Shown: positions 27,616 to 41,500 of the stretch, in pieces
Numbering within the stretch: the stretch's first letter is position 1
Layout: every line of letters starts with the position of its first letter
From: Lepisosteus oculatus
Lineage: Eukaryota > Chordata > Actinopteri > Semionotiformes > Lepisosteidae
Assembly (NCBI RefSeq): GCF_040954835.1
Contig: NC_090716.1
Span: forward strand, 5,009,605 to 5,073,604
Length of the DNA stretch: 64,000 nucleotides
Direction of reading: 5' to 3'
Made by a program: the position numbers and the translations under genes
The notes under the pieces: generated by a model
The model's database searches: none
What the model was told of the DNA's origin: nothing
What the model saw: only the letters and a program-made list of their open reading frames with translations

Positions 27616-29999
27616 GTACGTGAACCTGTGTAAAGTAACCGCAAACTTGTGCGTTTAGGTCAACACTGAAGCTAGACTCGACGACTTGGGTTTGCTAGAT
27701 AAAAAAAGCTTCTATTTGAAGTAGCTGCAAATTTAGGTACCCCGTTACTGTGCTAGCAGTCTATTTCTACCTGCTTGTGGAGATTTCATTGGGAATGCAT
27801 GGAAAGTGTCAGTAAGTGTCTGTGAGTGTTTTAAGGGGGGTACTGTTCATTGTTAAACTTTTTGTTTCGTTTATCCCTTGATTTTAGTTACCGCAACTGA
27901 ACGTCTTTAGCACCAGTTAGTTGTAGGACACATCAGAAATAAAACTTGTATAGAGAATGAAGCATTGCCCCCTGTTTTTTGTATAAAGTCATATTAAAAA
28001 AAATGTATGAACGTTTTAGTTAGTAAGCACGGTTTCGCAAACGATGCTGTACAGAGACAACGCTAGCATGTAGCCCTTTATTTTAGACCATTTTAAAATA
28101 ATAGCCGTGCCGTTTTCCATGCTTAAAGACACAGGAACTACATAGATTTGTGCCTCCTGCATGAGAAGGACTAACATTGTAGTACATTTAAATGAATTTT
28201 CCAAGGGGCATACTCGCCGAAGAAGAAATTAATTCATGATAAACACATCTTTAGTTTGTAGACTGAGAGTTACGATTCGGCAAGATAAGGAAGTATCCTG
28301 AACGCGACTTCTACTTCTGTACAGATGTTTTGTGACAATGTGAGGTGCATCAAAATATTGATATTGCTATTAACACATTGTAGCATTTTTTATCTGAACG
28401 GAAACATTAGGGTTGCTCTAGGAATGACGTGCTTTTGTAACATTTCCGCGTACTGTAATATCTTACGATAACTGCCTGGCTGCTTAGAGTATCATAAAGC
28501 AGCGCATCTCGGACTGGTGTTAGGAGGTCGGGCTCTCTCTTATCAAACCCGCTGCACCTGTGGTACTGAGTGTGATTTATCGGGCACATGCAGTAGCTTT
28601 TACTTATCTCGCTCCAAATTAATTCAAATCTCGATGCAGCTGCCTTCTGCGATTAAGTGTCGATAAAATCTGGGTTCCCCTGAATGGTTTAACTTATTAA
28701 AACTGCTCCATGTACAGTACGTGTTGTTTGTGCAAATTCGACTTTGTACAATTAGGCTGCTGCGAGACACGGGTTAATTTATTGCTGCACCGTTGCATCA
28801 AACAGAAATCTCATGGTACACGTTTACAGTGAAATGCCCTTTGACCCATTTTAAATAAATCCATTGGTGTTAATTGCATACCTGAAAAATCAATTTAGTA
28901 AAAGCAACGGATTTCACTCTAAGTCATTAGAAGAACATGTCTGTCTGAGTCGTGAGCAAGAGCATTTTAAGTATAGACCCATTCTTTTTAGACACGGCAA
29001 CCTGGTTGTTATATGTAGAAAATGACACTCCCTGTTTTAATTTAGGATTTCAACTGGAAGAAAAATCATGCACAGCATAATTAATCCGCCGTGTTTAACT
29101 TAAAATAATTGCGCCGTCTGGAGTTTATTTTAAATAAGGATGGAAAATGTTTGTTTTTGAAACGGTTTCGAAGTATTGAAGTATAGCTAATGTACTGTTT
29201 TTAAATGAGTTGTATTGTATGATCCATTTACAATCCAACTCAATTTATTTAGAATAAGAGTTAGAGGTTACAGTGATGGCCTGCCGATTACACATCAGTC
29301 TTGGACCCTTTCCTGGCAGGCGTTCTCTCCTTATATAGTAAAGTACTGTCGAATTTTAAATTTACCCCCGTCGTCTGTTTGAGCCAACAATGTAGGTGTT
29401 CAGACAACTTTCCTTTGGAGAATAAAGCTGTTATCCGTGGTACAATTTTATACCAGCATCACGTCTCGCCTATTTTCCAAAGTGAAGCTTTACAGTTTCA
29501 GTTTACAGAATGTTTCCTCGTAATACTCTCAAGTTCCTTTTAATTTATAAGTCATGCTTGTGTAGTGGAGGTTCCACTTTTAAATATCAACAGAGATGGG
29601 TGAAAAAAGCAACTCTGTTGTAGGTAGACGGTTTAATAATACTGACAGTCGGGGTTTAAATTAATGTCTACGTTTCTGGGGACAGATGAGGAAATCTTCA
29701 GATCTGTCTGAGTAGATAGAAAATCTTATTTTGCTCCCTCCTGGGTTTTCGCAAAAATCATGGTTGTGCTGAATTCGGATTTCTCTGCTCAGTTGATTTG
29801 TGATTGTAAATGCGTTGCCATACAAGCAATGAATTTGTGATGTACTATTTTTGAAGCAGCAGTGGAGCACTGCGTGTTGTAGCTGTGGGAATATTCTAGG
29901 ATGTACTTGATCTAGTTCCACCCATCTCAGAGTTTTAACGATTAAACCTGATAAAAGCCTAAATTAATGAATTTGGATTTAGTTTGAGAAGAATTTGCA
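27616..29999. other. Non-coding region, no gene seen
   Basis: Unique-looking AT-rich sequence with many ATTA-type homeodomain cores; no repeat or coding exon recognised. It may be the start of a long first intron. Confidence 0.35.
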
Positions 30000-30290
30000 G
30001 GTAACTGAAAGCTTTTTTCCAGTCCATTTGTGCTGTCCTGTGGGGCGATAATTGCTCCTCCAATGCTTCCCTTAAGTTATTTCATAATCGGTCTGCTGTT
30101 AGCTCTGCAATGAATAAAACCTTTTTAAAAGTTAAAGCACAGAGTCTGGTTGCCCTGGGCAACAAAATTTCCACTACCTGTAAAGTGACGTTTTTCAGGT
30201 ACAGGAGCAGCTCTGCTTTCTGTCAGGCAGTGCTCTATCAATTTGACAGATGTCAATGAGTAAATGATGGATAATAAAATCAAGACAGTC
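30000..30290. promoter_or_regulatory. Candidate enhancer with RFX X-box and TALE-type palindrome
   Basis: An RFX-type X-box (GTTGCCCTGGGCAAC, 30149-30163; half-sites GTTGCC and GGCAAC inverted around CTG) lies 81 nt from TGACAGATGTCA (30244-30255), the TGIF/MEIS/PKNOX dimer motif. The stretch is not repeat-like and looks compositionally like conserved non-coding DNA. Function is inferred from motifs only. Confidence 0.4.
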
Positions 30291-30877
30291 AAAGAGAGGT
30301 TAATATTCTCTTTGGGTATTATAAATTTAAAAGAAAAAAGTTAATATACCATTTTAAATTGATTTTGTATCCAACACAAGTTATTTCAATCATTATCTCC
30401 TTTCCCACTCTCTGAGAATTGCTTAGAATTTATTGGTCTCTCTTTTGCAGAGTTTGAAATTGGGGTCAGAGATAATGTGTGCATTTTGATCTAAAACAAG
30501 GCAGCAAAGTTGTACCCTGAAAGAGAAGGAAATACTCATTCAAGCACAGATTTTGCCCAAATGTTTGCATTTCTTCAAAGGCTCACACAGTTGAACTGAT
30601 TGACAGTACACGATCTTAGTCTAATCAAGGACAATGGGGAAAAAATGAACATGCTCTTGCTCGGCACTGTAGATGACAGTTACAAAATGATGCAAGGAGG
30701 TTGTCTGTGTTAAATGTTTACCGGCATTGTGTGGGGGTGAAGAGTGGGCTTTGTGTCTTTTTGCCATTGTAGTCTGAGATAATTACATTTCTGTTTCGAC
30801 ACTCCTCTTTACAGCACAAAATGTCTGCACCTCGAATGTTCATATACAGCAGAACATATAGATGTTTTTCATCTAAC

Positions 30878-31115
30878 CAGGATACACCCTGGGCGGGACA
30901 CTAGTCCTACACAGACGCACTCACACCAGGGTCAATTTTCCTAGGAGCCAATTAACCTACCATTATGTCCTTCGACTGTGGGAGGATACCAGAGCCCCCA
31001 GAGGAAACCTATGTGAACACGAGGAGAACATGCTAACTCCACACACACATCACCCCAGGTCTGGAATTGACCCCAGGGCCCCAGTAATGTGAGCGACGCA
31101 AACCACCACATCATA
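30878..31115 (+). repeat. Well-preserved copy of the widespread fish repeat
   Basis: Landmarks in order are 'gatacaccctgggcgggaca', 'ggagccaattaacctaccat', 'cttcgactgtgggaggatac', 'gaggagaacatgctaactcc' and 'tctggaattgaccccagggc'. This is a ubiquitous fish interspersed repeat; the class should be taken from a repeat library. Confidence 0.85.
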
Positions 31116-34100
31116 GAGCGGTTATTGTTCACTTAATTGGACTAGATAATACCAATATAACAGGCCAGCTACTTGCCTTGCTCGCAAAGTCTGTCAGCTG
31201 TCATCATCCTCCTTTTTGTGATGTAGTCCCTTTGGTCTGTCTGTTTTTATACCTAGCATACACTTATCATGTGATTACAATGAGCTGTTTGAATCTCGGG
31301 GAATTCTTCTTCCTCATGTCAAATGTCTGAATAAGTACAAAGGACACCTGCAAATCAGTGTCATTACTTTGTCTAACAACATCTTACACAAAAGGATCTG
31401 GGGCATAGCCGTTATAAGAATTACAATAAGCATCACTCTAGCTGAAAATGGGTAGTATTTTACTTTTAACAAATAGAAATTATAAGTGCATGAAACATGT
31501 ATAGAAAAAAATATGGATGATACTCTCTGTTTAATTCCTGTAGATTGAATTAGGTCCTTTAATAAAAATTAAACAACTGCACACTTCATCAAGTGTGTGT
31601 TTGAGCAGCCAGGATTTGTCAAGAAAGAAACATATTTGCCGGAGCTTCATGATATAATAAATTGGGTTAATTTGCTTTTGTCCATCACAAACCGCCTAAT
31701 CTAGCAGAATATGGCGAAAGGGATGTTACAGGGCTTGGGTAATGCAGCATTATGGGTGACATAGGAAAGGATGGATCAAAGTTGTCTTTTTGTGGTCTGA
31801 ATGTTCAACACTTTGTCATGCAGACATATTCAAGTCGACACTATCTACCTGAGAGGACCTGATAGAATGTTCATTTGACTAAAGATAATCTGCACAAGGT
31901 AAGATGCTCTGGTGCTGTGAAAATGCTGTTATCAAAATTCAGTGCCAAACTGAAATGAAACCTGAATCGTATGCTGGCAAAATATAGATGATGTAGTACG
32001 TGAGGTTAAGGTGAAGTGGCAGAATTTCTATTTACTTTATTATCTTTGTGGTAAAAGTGCTGGATTTAAAATGTTATCTTTGTCATATAATTCCCAGTGT
32101 TTCTGCTTTAGGAGGGATACTGTGATCATTGCTACCTTTTTTGTGTCACACTCTGTTTTTTGTCTTTCATTCCTAAAGACCTTGCTGTATTATTTAGTTG
32201 CAGTTTCTATATTGTTGTAACGGAGTGGTGTTGAGTCATTCCATCTGTTATATTATGCATTTTGTGTTGAACGGACGCCTCTGAATGAATCATGTTCTTG
32301 GGAATTCTGCCGTTCTTAAAGCGGTCCAAGGCACATAAGCTTTGTGTCTCGGCTCTCCAGTGACCTCTAGGGGCTCTCTCTCTCTTTTTTTTTTTTTACA
32401 ATAGCAGGGTTTTTTTTTGGAATGCTAAGAGGGTAGTGATCTGAATATGAGTGGAATTCGATTTAAAGATCTTCCAAATAAATATGTAGTAAATTGACAC
32501 AATGTTATAAATCTTCAGATTTAAGTTGTAATTCTGATTTGTTTTAGGCAAACAAGTTAGACTGTGTACCGGCAGTGCTGTTTTCAGGCTAACCAAGATT
32601 TTCTTGCAACCACAATATGCTGTAGTGTGTGTCCAAACATCAGGCTATTGTTTCAGCAACTACCAAATTAAGGGTAGAAAAGTTGACAATGGAGAGAAAA
32701 CTACAGTAAGGACAAGAGGAAAAATTATTAAATTAAATGGGGAAAAATGGATTCACTGAACAATGGTTAAAGGTGGTCTTAATGGAACTAACAGCTTGTC
32801 AGGGCGAAATCACTTATCAGACTGTACAGAGGTCTTGTTTTTCCTCTGAGGGCATGGGCACTTCATCTGTTTGGATTAGCATAATGATGTGCAGCTTATA
32901 TGTGGACACAGTACTGACCATTTCTAAGTGAACTGTACAATTCATTAACATTACAAGCAATTTGAGTGAAAAATGAATTTCATTCCTCAACACAATATAT
33001 TTGGCTATTTTCATTTCTTAAAGATTTTAATAAATCACATTTAATAATAATTTTTAGAAAATTGTATCCCCTCTTGTATGTGCATTATTTGTTACAAAGG
33101 GAGAACCTATAAAAAAGGCTTCTGATTCATCATACTGGTAGAATGGAACTGAACTTGTTTTCAGATGGATATTTTCATGTAGTGTGCTTATTAAACTTTT
33201 TGTTGTTGTTCCTGAATATAAATAATTAACCACAGTAGTGTGATGTGGAAATAATAATGCTGAACATTAAAAAGAAATCACATTTGAGTGTTTCCTTTAA
33301 CATTTAAAAATGGTTTTGTTATGTAGTTTGGCAGGGCACTTTATCTATTGTATGCCTGATTCTGAAACATTAAGGCCTGATTTAAAGCTGAGGGATAGTA
33401 ATGTAGATTGAACCAAACATTTTTATGATATCCTTGTCCCTTAGGCGATCCACAAGGGGTATTCTCTCAAGAATGATTGATTTTTATGATTAGAGGAAGT
33501 GCAATTTTATTTTTCTCCATGCAAGTAAGTGGACTTTTTCTGCCTGTGATATCCCTGATGCATTGAATGTAGAGTTCTCCCTGAATCACTTCTCGGATGT
33601 ATATTAAGATACCTAGATGTGCTACTTGTCTTAAAATCACTTTTTTGTTGCTTAACAACTGCCTATTTTGTTTATGACCTTTTTTTTGTTCTGTGTAAAA
33701 CACTTGTGAAAGTGGCGACAAAACATGTACAGCTCTAGTCTGTGTGCTATGACATTTGTCCTGAAAGGTCACATTGATGCCACTACTTTAAAGATGACGT
33801 AAGAAGGCTAAGATATTCCAAGTCTCCTTCCTGTGTTGTTCAACTGATTGCACGGACATTGTAAGAGATCGAATCAGTATTGTTTTATGCTGCAAAAAAT
33901 AATTATACATGAATTTGTCTGACTTGTCTCCCTTAGTACTGAATTAAAATTTTAAAGCACAGCATTGTATGGAGGCAGCTCTAGTTAAATATTGAAAATG
34001 TTGCAGTTCAGTCAGTATTTAGATGAAAACGGAGGTGAATGTTTCTGGCTTTTCAGTGAGCTTTTGGCTGATGTGAGTCAATATTTTACCAATGATCTTA

Positions 34101-35435
34101 ATGCATTTGTGAGCACAAAAAATGAAATTCACTTTCAAAAGGGAATTCTGAGAAAGTAATTCTAATAATGCTTTTCAAAATCAGGTACATCTTTTGTTTT
34201 GCTCTTGAAGCTTGAAGTTTCGCTGGGTCATGTTGTGTGCTGTTCCTATTGGAACTGTTGCATTTTCTATTCAAATATGAAGTTTTTTTTCTTGTAGCTT
34301 TGGAAACTTTTTTTAAAAAAGAATTTCATTTTAGACGGGGGGTGGAATAGATACAGAATGTGTTCATAGGGCTGAAAGAATAGTTTAAACTTTAACCATC
34401 CAATAAAAAATTATTTTTTGTTTAAAAAAATACATTTGACACCAATGGTGCCTTAGGCTGTGTGTTGACGGGCAGTATTCTTAATGATTTATATATTGCT
34501 CAAAATACTTGATTGCTATATAACAAGGGTGAGAAAACTGCTAAAATATTGACCATCCAATTCTTTCATTGATTCTGGTTTTATTTTGGCTGTGCTCATC
34601 TATTTTTTATGTTTTACTGTTTACAATCTCTAGAAAAGGAACAATTATACAACTCTTGTTTCCTGGACTTGAAGTATTAAGCACTCTATAACTACGCAGT
34701 AGTCTATTTAAAAGTCTACATACTAACTGCATTGGATTTAACATGTACCTTGCAGTAGCCAAACTTGCTGTTGAGACGGTGTGAGCTCATTTGTAATATC
34801 TGTCTGTTTCAAACACCTGTGTCAAGCCTCACTGCCAATATTCCAAATAAGCATCACCATTGCAGACTTTGGATTTTGAGATCCCACAAAAGGCATGTCT
34901 AAAGTCCTGAAAAGGACTGACTCTTGTCCAGCCAGGCACTGGGTACATACACACAATAAAATCCCTTTGGAAACAACTGTTACATCTTGTGAGTACATGA
35001 TCTGTTAGTACTTGTTTATTGGTTATGATCTAGGAAAAAAAACTGATGGTGTTCTTGTTTCTGGAACATTGATTTAATTCAATTATATGTAGTGATTGCT
35101 TTCACAGTAAAGATCCCTGCTACTGCAGTATGTTTGTGAACATGTAAGGTGTGTTTATTATATATTTCTACACGCATGCATATAAATACCAAGAGGCATT
35201 TAAAAACATGACAGTTGAGTTTAAAAGCAATTGCGTTTGATGCGTTTTTGATGACTCTCAGTCCACTTGCGATTCAGTGCAGTTTGATGGCCTTGAATTC
35301 TCTTGCAATGGAAGACCGGCAGCATAAAGGAAATCACTGCTGTCTGCCCATGCCAATAATACCAGCGGAAATTCTGGAACATTGCTGGAAAGGTCTGTCC
35401 ATCCATGCGTTCTCAGAAAACCTCTTGCTCTGTGT
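31116..35435. other. Non-coding region, no gene seen
   Basis: AT-rich, many homopolymer T/A runs, including a CT- and T-rich run at 32376-32397. No convincing exon, RNA gene or repeat was found by eye. Confidence 0.35.
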
Positions 35436-35439
35436 GAGG

Positions 35440-35535
35440 CTTGTGGCTGCCTGCAGCTTATCCCAGGTTCCAGGTGTAGCCAGAACAAAGTGGGGCTACA
35501 CCCTGGACAGGATACCAGTCCATAACTGGGATCGA
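35440..35535 (+). repeat. Fragment of the widespread fish repeat
   Basis: 'gcagcttatcccaggttcca', 'ggggctacaccctggacagg' and 'ataccagtccataactggg' match the middle of the repeat family in plus orientation. Confidence 0.6.
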
Positions 35536-35539
35536 TGGA

Positions 35540-38500
35540 ACTAAAACTGCTTTTATTTTAATGAATTTTAATTTAATTACTTCATGATCCTTCACACTTT
35601 TCCAGCAATTAATGTCTTGCTTCAGGTAGTGAACTGCTTGCTTACCCTGTAACGTATGTATGAAACCTCTATATCATATATATTTACTATTTACCCACAG
35701 TTCAAGTGTCAGTCCCCACTTTCTCTTTTCTTTTGCGAAAAGACAGAGCCTGAGTTTTTTTTTAGACTCCCTAAATTCTGTCTTTCATCATCATTTAATC
35801 TCTGTGCTTACCATGGGACAGCTTCCAGTAATAAACATTCACATTTGTGAATATTTAAGTTACAACAGCATTATTAAATTTTATATATATATATATTGCT
35901 TTATAGGCACTCACAGTTGGTGCAACACTGTAAAAGAACAGAAGCTGTAATTTGTTATGGAGCTGGCATCTAGCCTTGTCTTAAACCACCAGATATAACC
36001 AAACCATATAGAAGAGTTTTAAACAAATGGAATTTTTCAAGTGCTAAAGCATGCAAATCATTGAATCTAGAGCGCATTTTTTCTAAAGAAAATATATTAT
36101 AATATTTATAAATAATAAATCAAGTAAAAATTATTTTTACTTTAATGTTGTAAAGTTTTTCTACTGATTGATGATTGACGGTATGCATTCATTGGTTGCC
36201 AAGTAGAAATGTGAAATTAGTGCCCTACTGGGCTGTAGGCTGTAAGAACTGGTGCACAATTATATGTAGAATGTAAAATGTATCAATTTTTTAAACTAAT
36301 TTAGTTGCCAGCTGTGGTTGTAGAGTTGAAATTACTGAGGGTTGCTACTGAAAATTAGTTGATAATTGTATTGTTCTGCAGAGCTATAAATTTAAAACAT
36401 GAAAATTTAACTATAGGTAATTATCCCACACAATAGCAACTTGCAGTGTTTATCCAATGTAGTTAAACTGCATTATTTCCTGTGGATGAAAACGCATCAT
36501 GAAAGCAATTTTTATAAGGTTTATCCACACATTTTGTGCTGTACCTGTAATGCAAACCATAACATTTTGCTTTGGACTGAAAGTACACTGTGCTAGTTTA
36601 ACAATGTTCTTCAGTTATGCAATATTAATTTGAAGATAAAGTATGAACTGGATGTTAACGTTTTTTTGCTTCCAATTTTGTTTCATGCAGTTCACAATAA
36701 ATGTATAAAAAGTCCAACCCCATCCTTCAGTAGCTGATGTGTTGGAAAGCCAGCAATACTACAGCAACTGAATTCTAAATATTGTAATACCTGAAGGACC
36801 TTTGGTAAATCTCATTTTTCTGTTATCATGACTTCTTTTGAAACAGTCAATTCGTGTTGCCTACATTGCAACAAGAAAATCGAGAAATGCCCAAACTTGT
36901 TAAATCCTAGTGCTGTATGACTGTCCCCTGATTAAGACTATTAGCTGTATCAGACAGATAGGTGGGGCAGATGAAATGGCAGAAGTATCTATCTTTGCAG
37001 TGCTCCTGTAGTTCACCACTCTGCATGGAGCTTCTAGTTTTAGTTTTTTCTTTGTCCTTGGGAACATTTATTCATGCACACTTTCCAGAAGAAAGACCAA
37101 AAATAATATTGCCACAGAGGCAAAAGATAATGTAAAGAATTTCTATGAGTACTGCAATGGTTGGGGGAAAACTGTAAAAGCAGAAGCTGTTTATCTGATA
37201 ATAGGGTATAAATGATAAACTGTAAATGCTAAATATTTATACAGAGCTTTTTCATTTGAAGATGTCAATAACATAGCCCATGTTATAGAAAGACTTCTAT
37301 CGGTATTGAGAAGTTTTAATATTTACTGATTTTGAGGTTCTACGGGGGCTAGGATGAATACAATTTAATAAATCAACAAGCATTGATGATATTTTAAGTC
37401 ATACTTAAGGAAGTGGAGGATGTTTTTCATAGACCCCAACCTAGGATATTGTAACTCTTGATTAGTATGGGAACAACACCCACAAACTGGAGAATTCCAA
37501 ATGTAATGCCAATTCATACAAAAGGGAAGAAAATTAAGAACATTAGGAGTTTTCCCAAACAAGAGGCCATTAAGTCCATCTTGGCCATTTGGTTGCTCTG
37601 TAGCTAATTAATCCCTCTGTCCTTACTGGAATTCCAGGGTGCCGGGCTGGTTGAGTCTCTTGAAAGCGCCTGAATGGTTTAATGTGAGGGAGAGAAATGT
37701 TTATTTACTATAGCTGACCATATGAGGTGAAAGAAGGCAAATATGCACGCCCCTTCTCTTTGCTGCACAAAGCAGTTCTTCTGTAGTTGTGGCTGATATT
37801 AAAAAAGAAGAACCCAATCCTCTTATTACTTCAATATTATTTTGAACAGGGTATGAGACGAATGTCTTCAAGTCACAAAGCCGGTTTCTTGATGGAACAC
37901 AGGATGTGCTCCCTGTGTTTCAGAAATTTGCTCCTGGCTGTGGCCACTCTTGCCAGGAATAAGCTGTATTCTAATAACGGGTGAATGGATAGTAAATCTA
38001 CTGCTCTGCTGTTGAAAAAGTGGCCTATCTGTAAAGCAGGGCAGGACCGGGCCATTTGCAGTGGCAGGGAATGAATCAAATGCTCTCGGCAGTGTGTATC
38101 AAAGTGAAATGATTCTCAATGAATAGTTCATACTATTCTCACTTGGATCGATGACAATAACCTTTTCTGTCCTTAGTCAATATATGAGAGCTCCCCTTTC
38201 ATTATTTACATTTAATTGTTAGAATTCCAGCCTTTCAAGATAACTTTATAATTGCAATTTTAAATGGATTCATTCCTGGAGTGCGTTCTTGCAATTATTC
38301 TGTAATATATGCAGTGTTCTTCACATCCTATTTATCAATGCGGTAGTTGTTTACTGTTGAATTTTCATTTTTATTTATTTTTTGCCCAGTGCGAGATTTA
38401 TCTCAGCCAATGAACCCCGCTTGAGAATATGAGTGTCATTATAGGGAAGTCCTCCAGCTGAAGGATAAAAATCTTTTTGTTAACAAGGTTGGAATAAAGT

Positions 38501-41500
38501 TCCCAAAATAAAACAAAACAGTCTTTTGAAAACAGCATGAAAATGAGTTTGTGGATTGTGAACAATTTATTACAAAAAAGGGAAAATCAAATACTTCAGA
38601 AAATTGGAAAAATACTTTCCCTGACATCGCCAATGAATTTTCTCTTTATCATTTGCTTCTGTATTAGAATTGTATAGCCTGGTTTTCACTGTGGGCAAAT
38701 ACTGTTGTGTTGGTGTTTCTAGTAGCATGTTAATAATTTAGTGAACAAAATGCAATACTGAGATTTGAAATATAGAACCGTGCAAAGACTACATACAGTA
38801 TATCAGGTGATGCAAGACTTTCACAGAAGCTGGTGTAAGCAAGCATTCTCCTCTTAAGATGTTGGATGGATCCACTGTAAGAGCTTCAAATACTCCCACT
38901 CTGTACCCGGACATGTCATCAAGAGCCGGACGAACTGAAAGACCAGTGTAAAAGAAAACTTGTATCAGAAAGAGGAGATACCACAGGAGTTAAAGGGAAA
39001 AATGAACTAAAAAGACGGAAGCAGAAGCTTTGTGATTCTATTACAGACTCCCAGGAGTAAACGGTGAGGTCTAGAGCCCCATACATCTGGAGAGATGCTG
39101 TTTTTAATAATGAATGAAGAGGAGTAATTACTCATTGATGTTTTTTTTTTAATCTTCTGTGGAGTTCACCTGACTTTGTTTCCTCTGGCTTCTTACAAGC
39201 AGTTTTATATGTATACCACATTGCCTGACATGAAAGTACTCAGAAGAACAATTAATCTGATCTTGGACTTGGTGGTAGACATTGGCTTTTTTCTGTTATC
39301 ATTGAAAACTGCATAGGATTTCCAGAAAATGGTGTCCATAGGCTTTTATTCTTGTTTTGTCAAGTCATTGAGGTTTGTAGTTTTAATGTGCGCTGATGTT
39401 GACACAAACATGTACTTGAACTGGCGTTTAAGATCGCAGAACTATGCTTAACCCTCTACCACACATGACTAAGTATGGGAAATGAATACCCATTTCCAGC
39501 ATTGATTTCATTTCCTTTCCTCTGCGCCATGGTTGTCTTTGCAGGAATTCAAGAGGTACTCCCTCAGCCAAGGTTAAAGCCAAATCTGTATCTGAGTGCT
39601 GATTTACCACTCACTGCTGGCTTTATTGAGTGCTCATCTGCAGCTATAGAATAGTCCTTAAGAATGAGCAAAAGAATTGTAAACAATTTAGAATATTTTG
39701 AGACTACATGGGACAATAGATTTAACACATTTAGGCCACGATGTCGAAGACTGTCTGTCTGTAGTCCATGTTGTGCTTGGCGGTGGAAAATGCAAATGTG
39801 TGTCTTGTAGCTTAGGTTGTATAATAGCCAGCACTCATTGGCTCCAATGTTATGGTTTACACTGTGAAATTTCTGATTTTCCGCCTTGTTCTGTGGATTC
39901 AATTCCATCTGAATCTTCCTCAAAGAACTAGAAACATTCTAACACTGCTTCATGATTAATTTATTCTATGACTCATTTGCAGGCTTGTAACCAGTCTTAA
40001 GGCCTGATCTGCCATGAAACAGGTTGTTTTTACCTTATTAATGATTGTGCTGTTGCAATAGTAATTCATAATGAATAGTGAGGAACTGCAGGTCCGAACA
40101 TTTGTGTGTGCTTGGCTGAGAAAGTAATGGTGTGCAGCCACCATCTGTGGGATAATAACTGAACACCCCTAAATCAGAAACCCACCTGAAGGGTCTTTTA
40201 GGGAGGATGGACTTTAGTTTAAATGCATAGGCAGTCTATTTCTCCAGTATTGTCAACAACTGGCAATGGTACATTTCTTATTTATTTGTAATCTATTGCA
40301 CTGAATGTGGAGGACTTATTAAAGATTTATTTGTATTTCAAATACCCTGGGGGAGGTTTTCAAATTTGTTTTTACATCTATACATTTTTTGTGCCATGTG
40401 TTCTCAAAAAGGCAGATAGACTGCAGTCAACACACTAAGGGAATATTCCTTGGGGGGCCTTTAGTTGTGTTCTTGATTGGTTCAAAGAGGGCTGTATTGT
40501 CTCTTGGTATCCAATAGCATACAATGAACTACATTTTTCCTGTAAAGGTGGTATGTGTGTTCAGCCTACATTTCCCACTTAAGTATCCAGAATGTGAGCT
40601 TTTAATGGAAAAGGTAGTGCCCATAATGTTTTTCAAAAGGCAAAAGGCTGTAATATGTGGAACAGTAATAATATGTCTGCAATAAAGATGATTTGCAATT
40701 GTATCTGCAGCAGCTGACATGTCACTATATGGTATCTGCAGTACAGATGGCACAGCATTGTGTCTTAGTCTTTCTTGCACCAAGTGTCTTTCCCCTGGGA
40801 TCAGCCAGCAAGCAGCTCAGCAAAGCTTTCAGACAACTTTAAGCCTTTGTGTGTGTGTGTTGAGCTCCTTTTTTAATAGCTTGCAGCATTTCAATTACGG
40901 TGGCGTTTCTTCAGGTGGTTTTATTGTAACTTCCAGAATGAATGGCTTGACATCTCCTCTGTCACCCACTTCAGCTAGGGCACTGTAGCTCCTTTCCAGA
41001 AGGAACCTTGAGAGAAGACCCAGAGGTTTTACTGAAGGGGGAGTAAAAGATCCTGGAAATCTAACAGATGATTACTGTTCTCTCAGATCCTAATCAGGGT
41101 TTAAATGTGTCCACATAACTGCGCCAATCCAAGCATTTTATTCCTGGCCTTTAATCACATCTTTCGTCTGGTGACATCGTCTTCTTCACCTGGCCTGCGC
41201 GATGCCTGTGTGCTTTATTAACTCAAATACTTCACCTCCAAATAAGAATGCAGTAAGAGATTACTTTCATTGTCACTGTCAAAGCACAGGAAATCATTGT
41301 GTTCAGTCACTTTCGCGCTCAAAGTAGGAGATTAAAGTATTAACGGTTAAAATTTACATTTATGAAATCATTGAGGGGAGAAGAAGAAGTAATAACATGC
41401 AAGATTTAATTTAAAAGGACAGCAAAGCCCCTTTGGAGGAATGAGGACATAAGGACTGTTCTGAAAACCTCTTTTTATCTCTTCATTTAAAAATGAAGGA

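Noticed and set aside
39564..39923. 119-codon minus-strand frame
   Set aside because: No recognisable motif, no splice context, and a length expected by chance in 64 kb of six-frame sequence.
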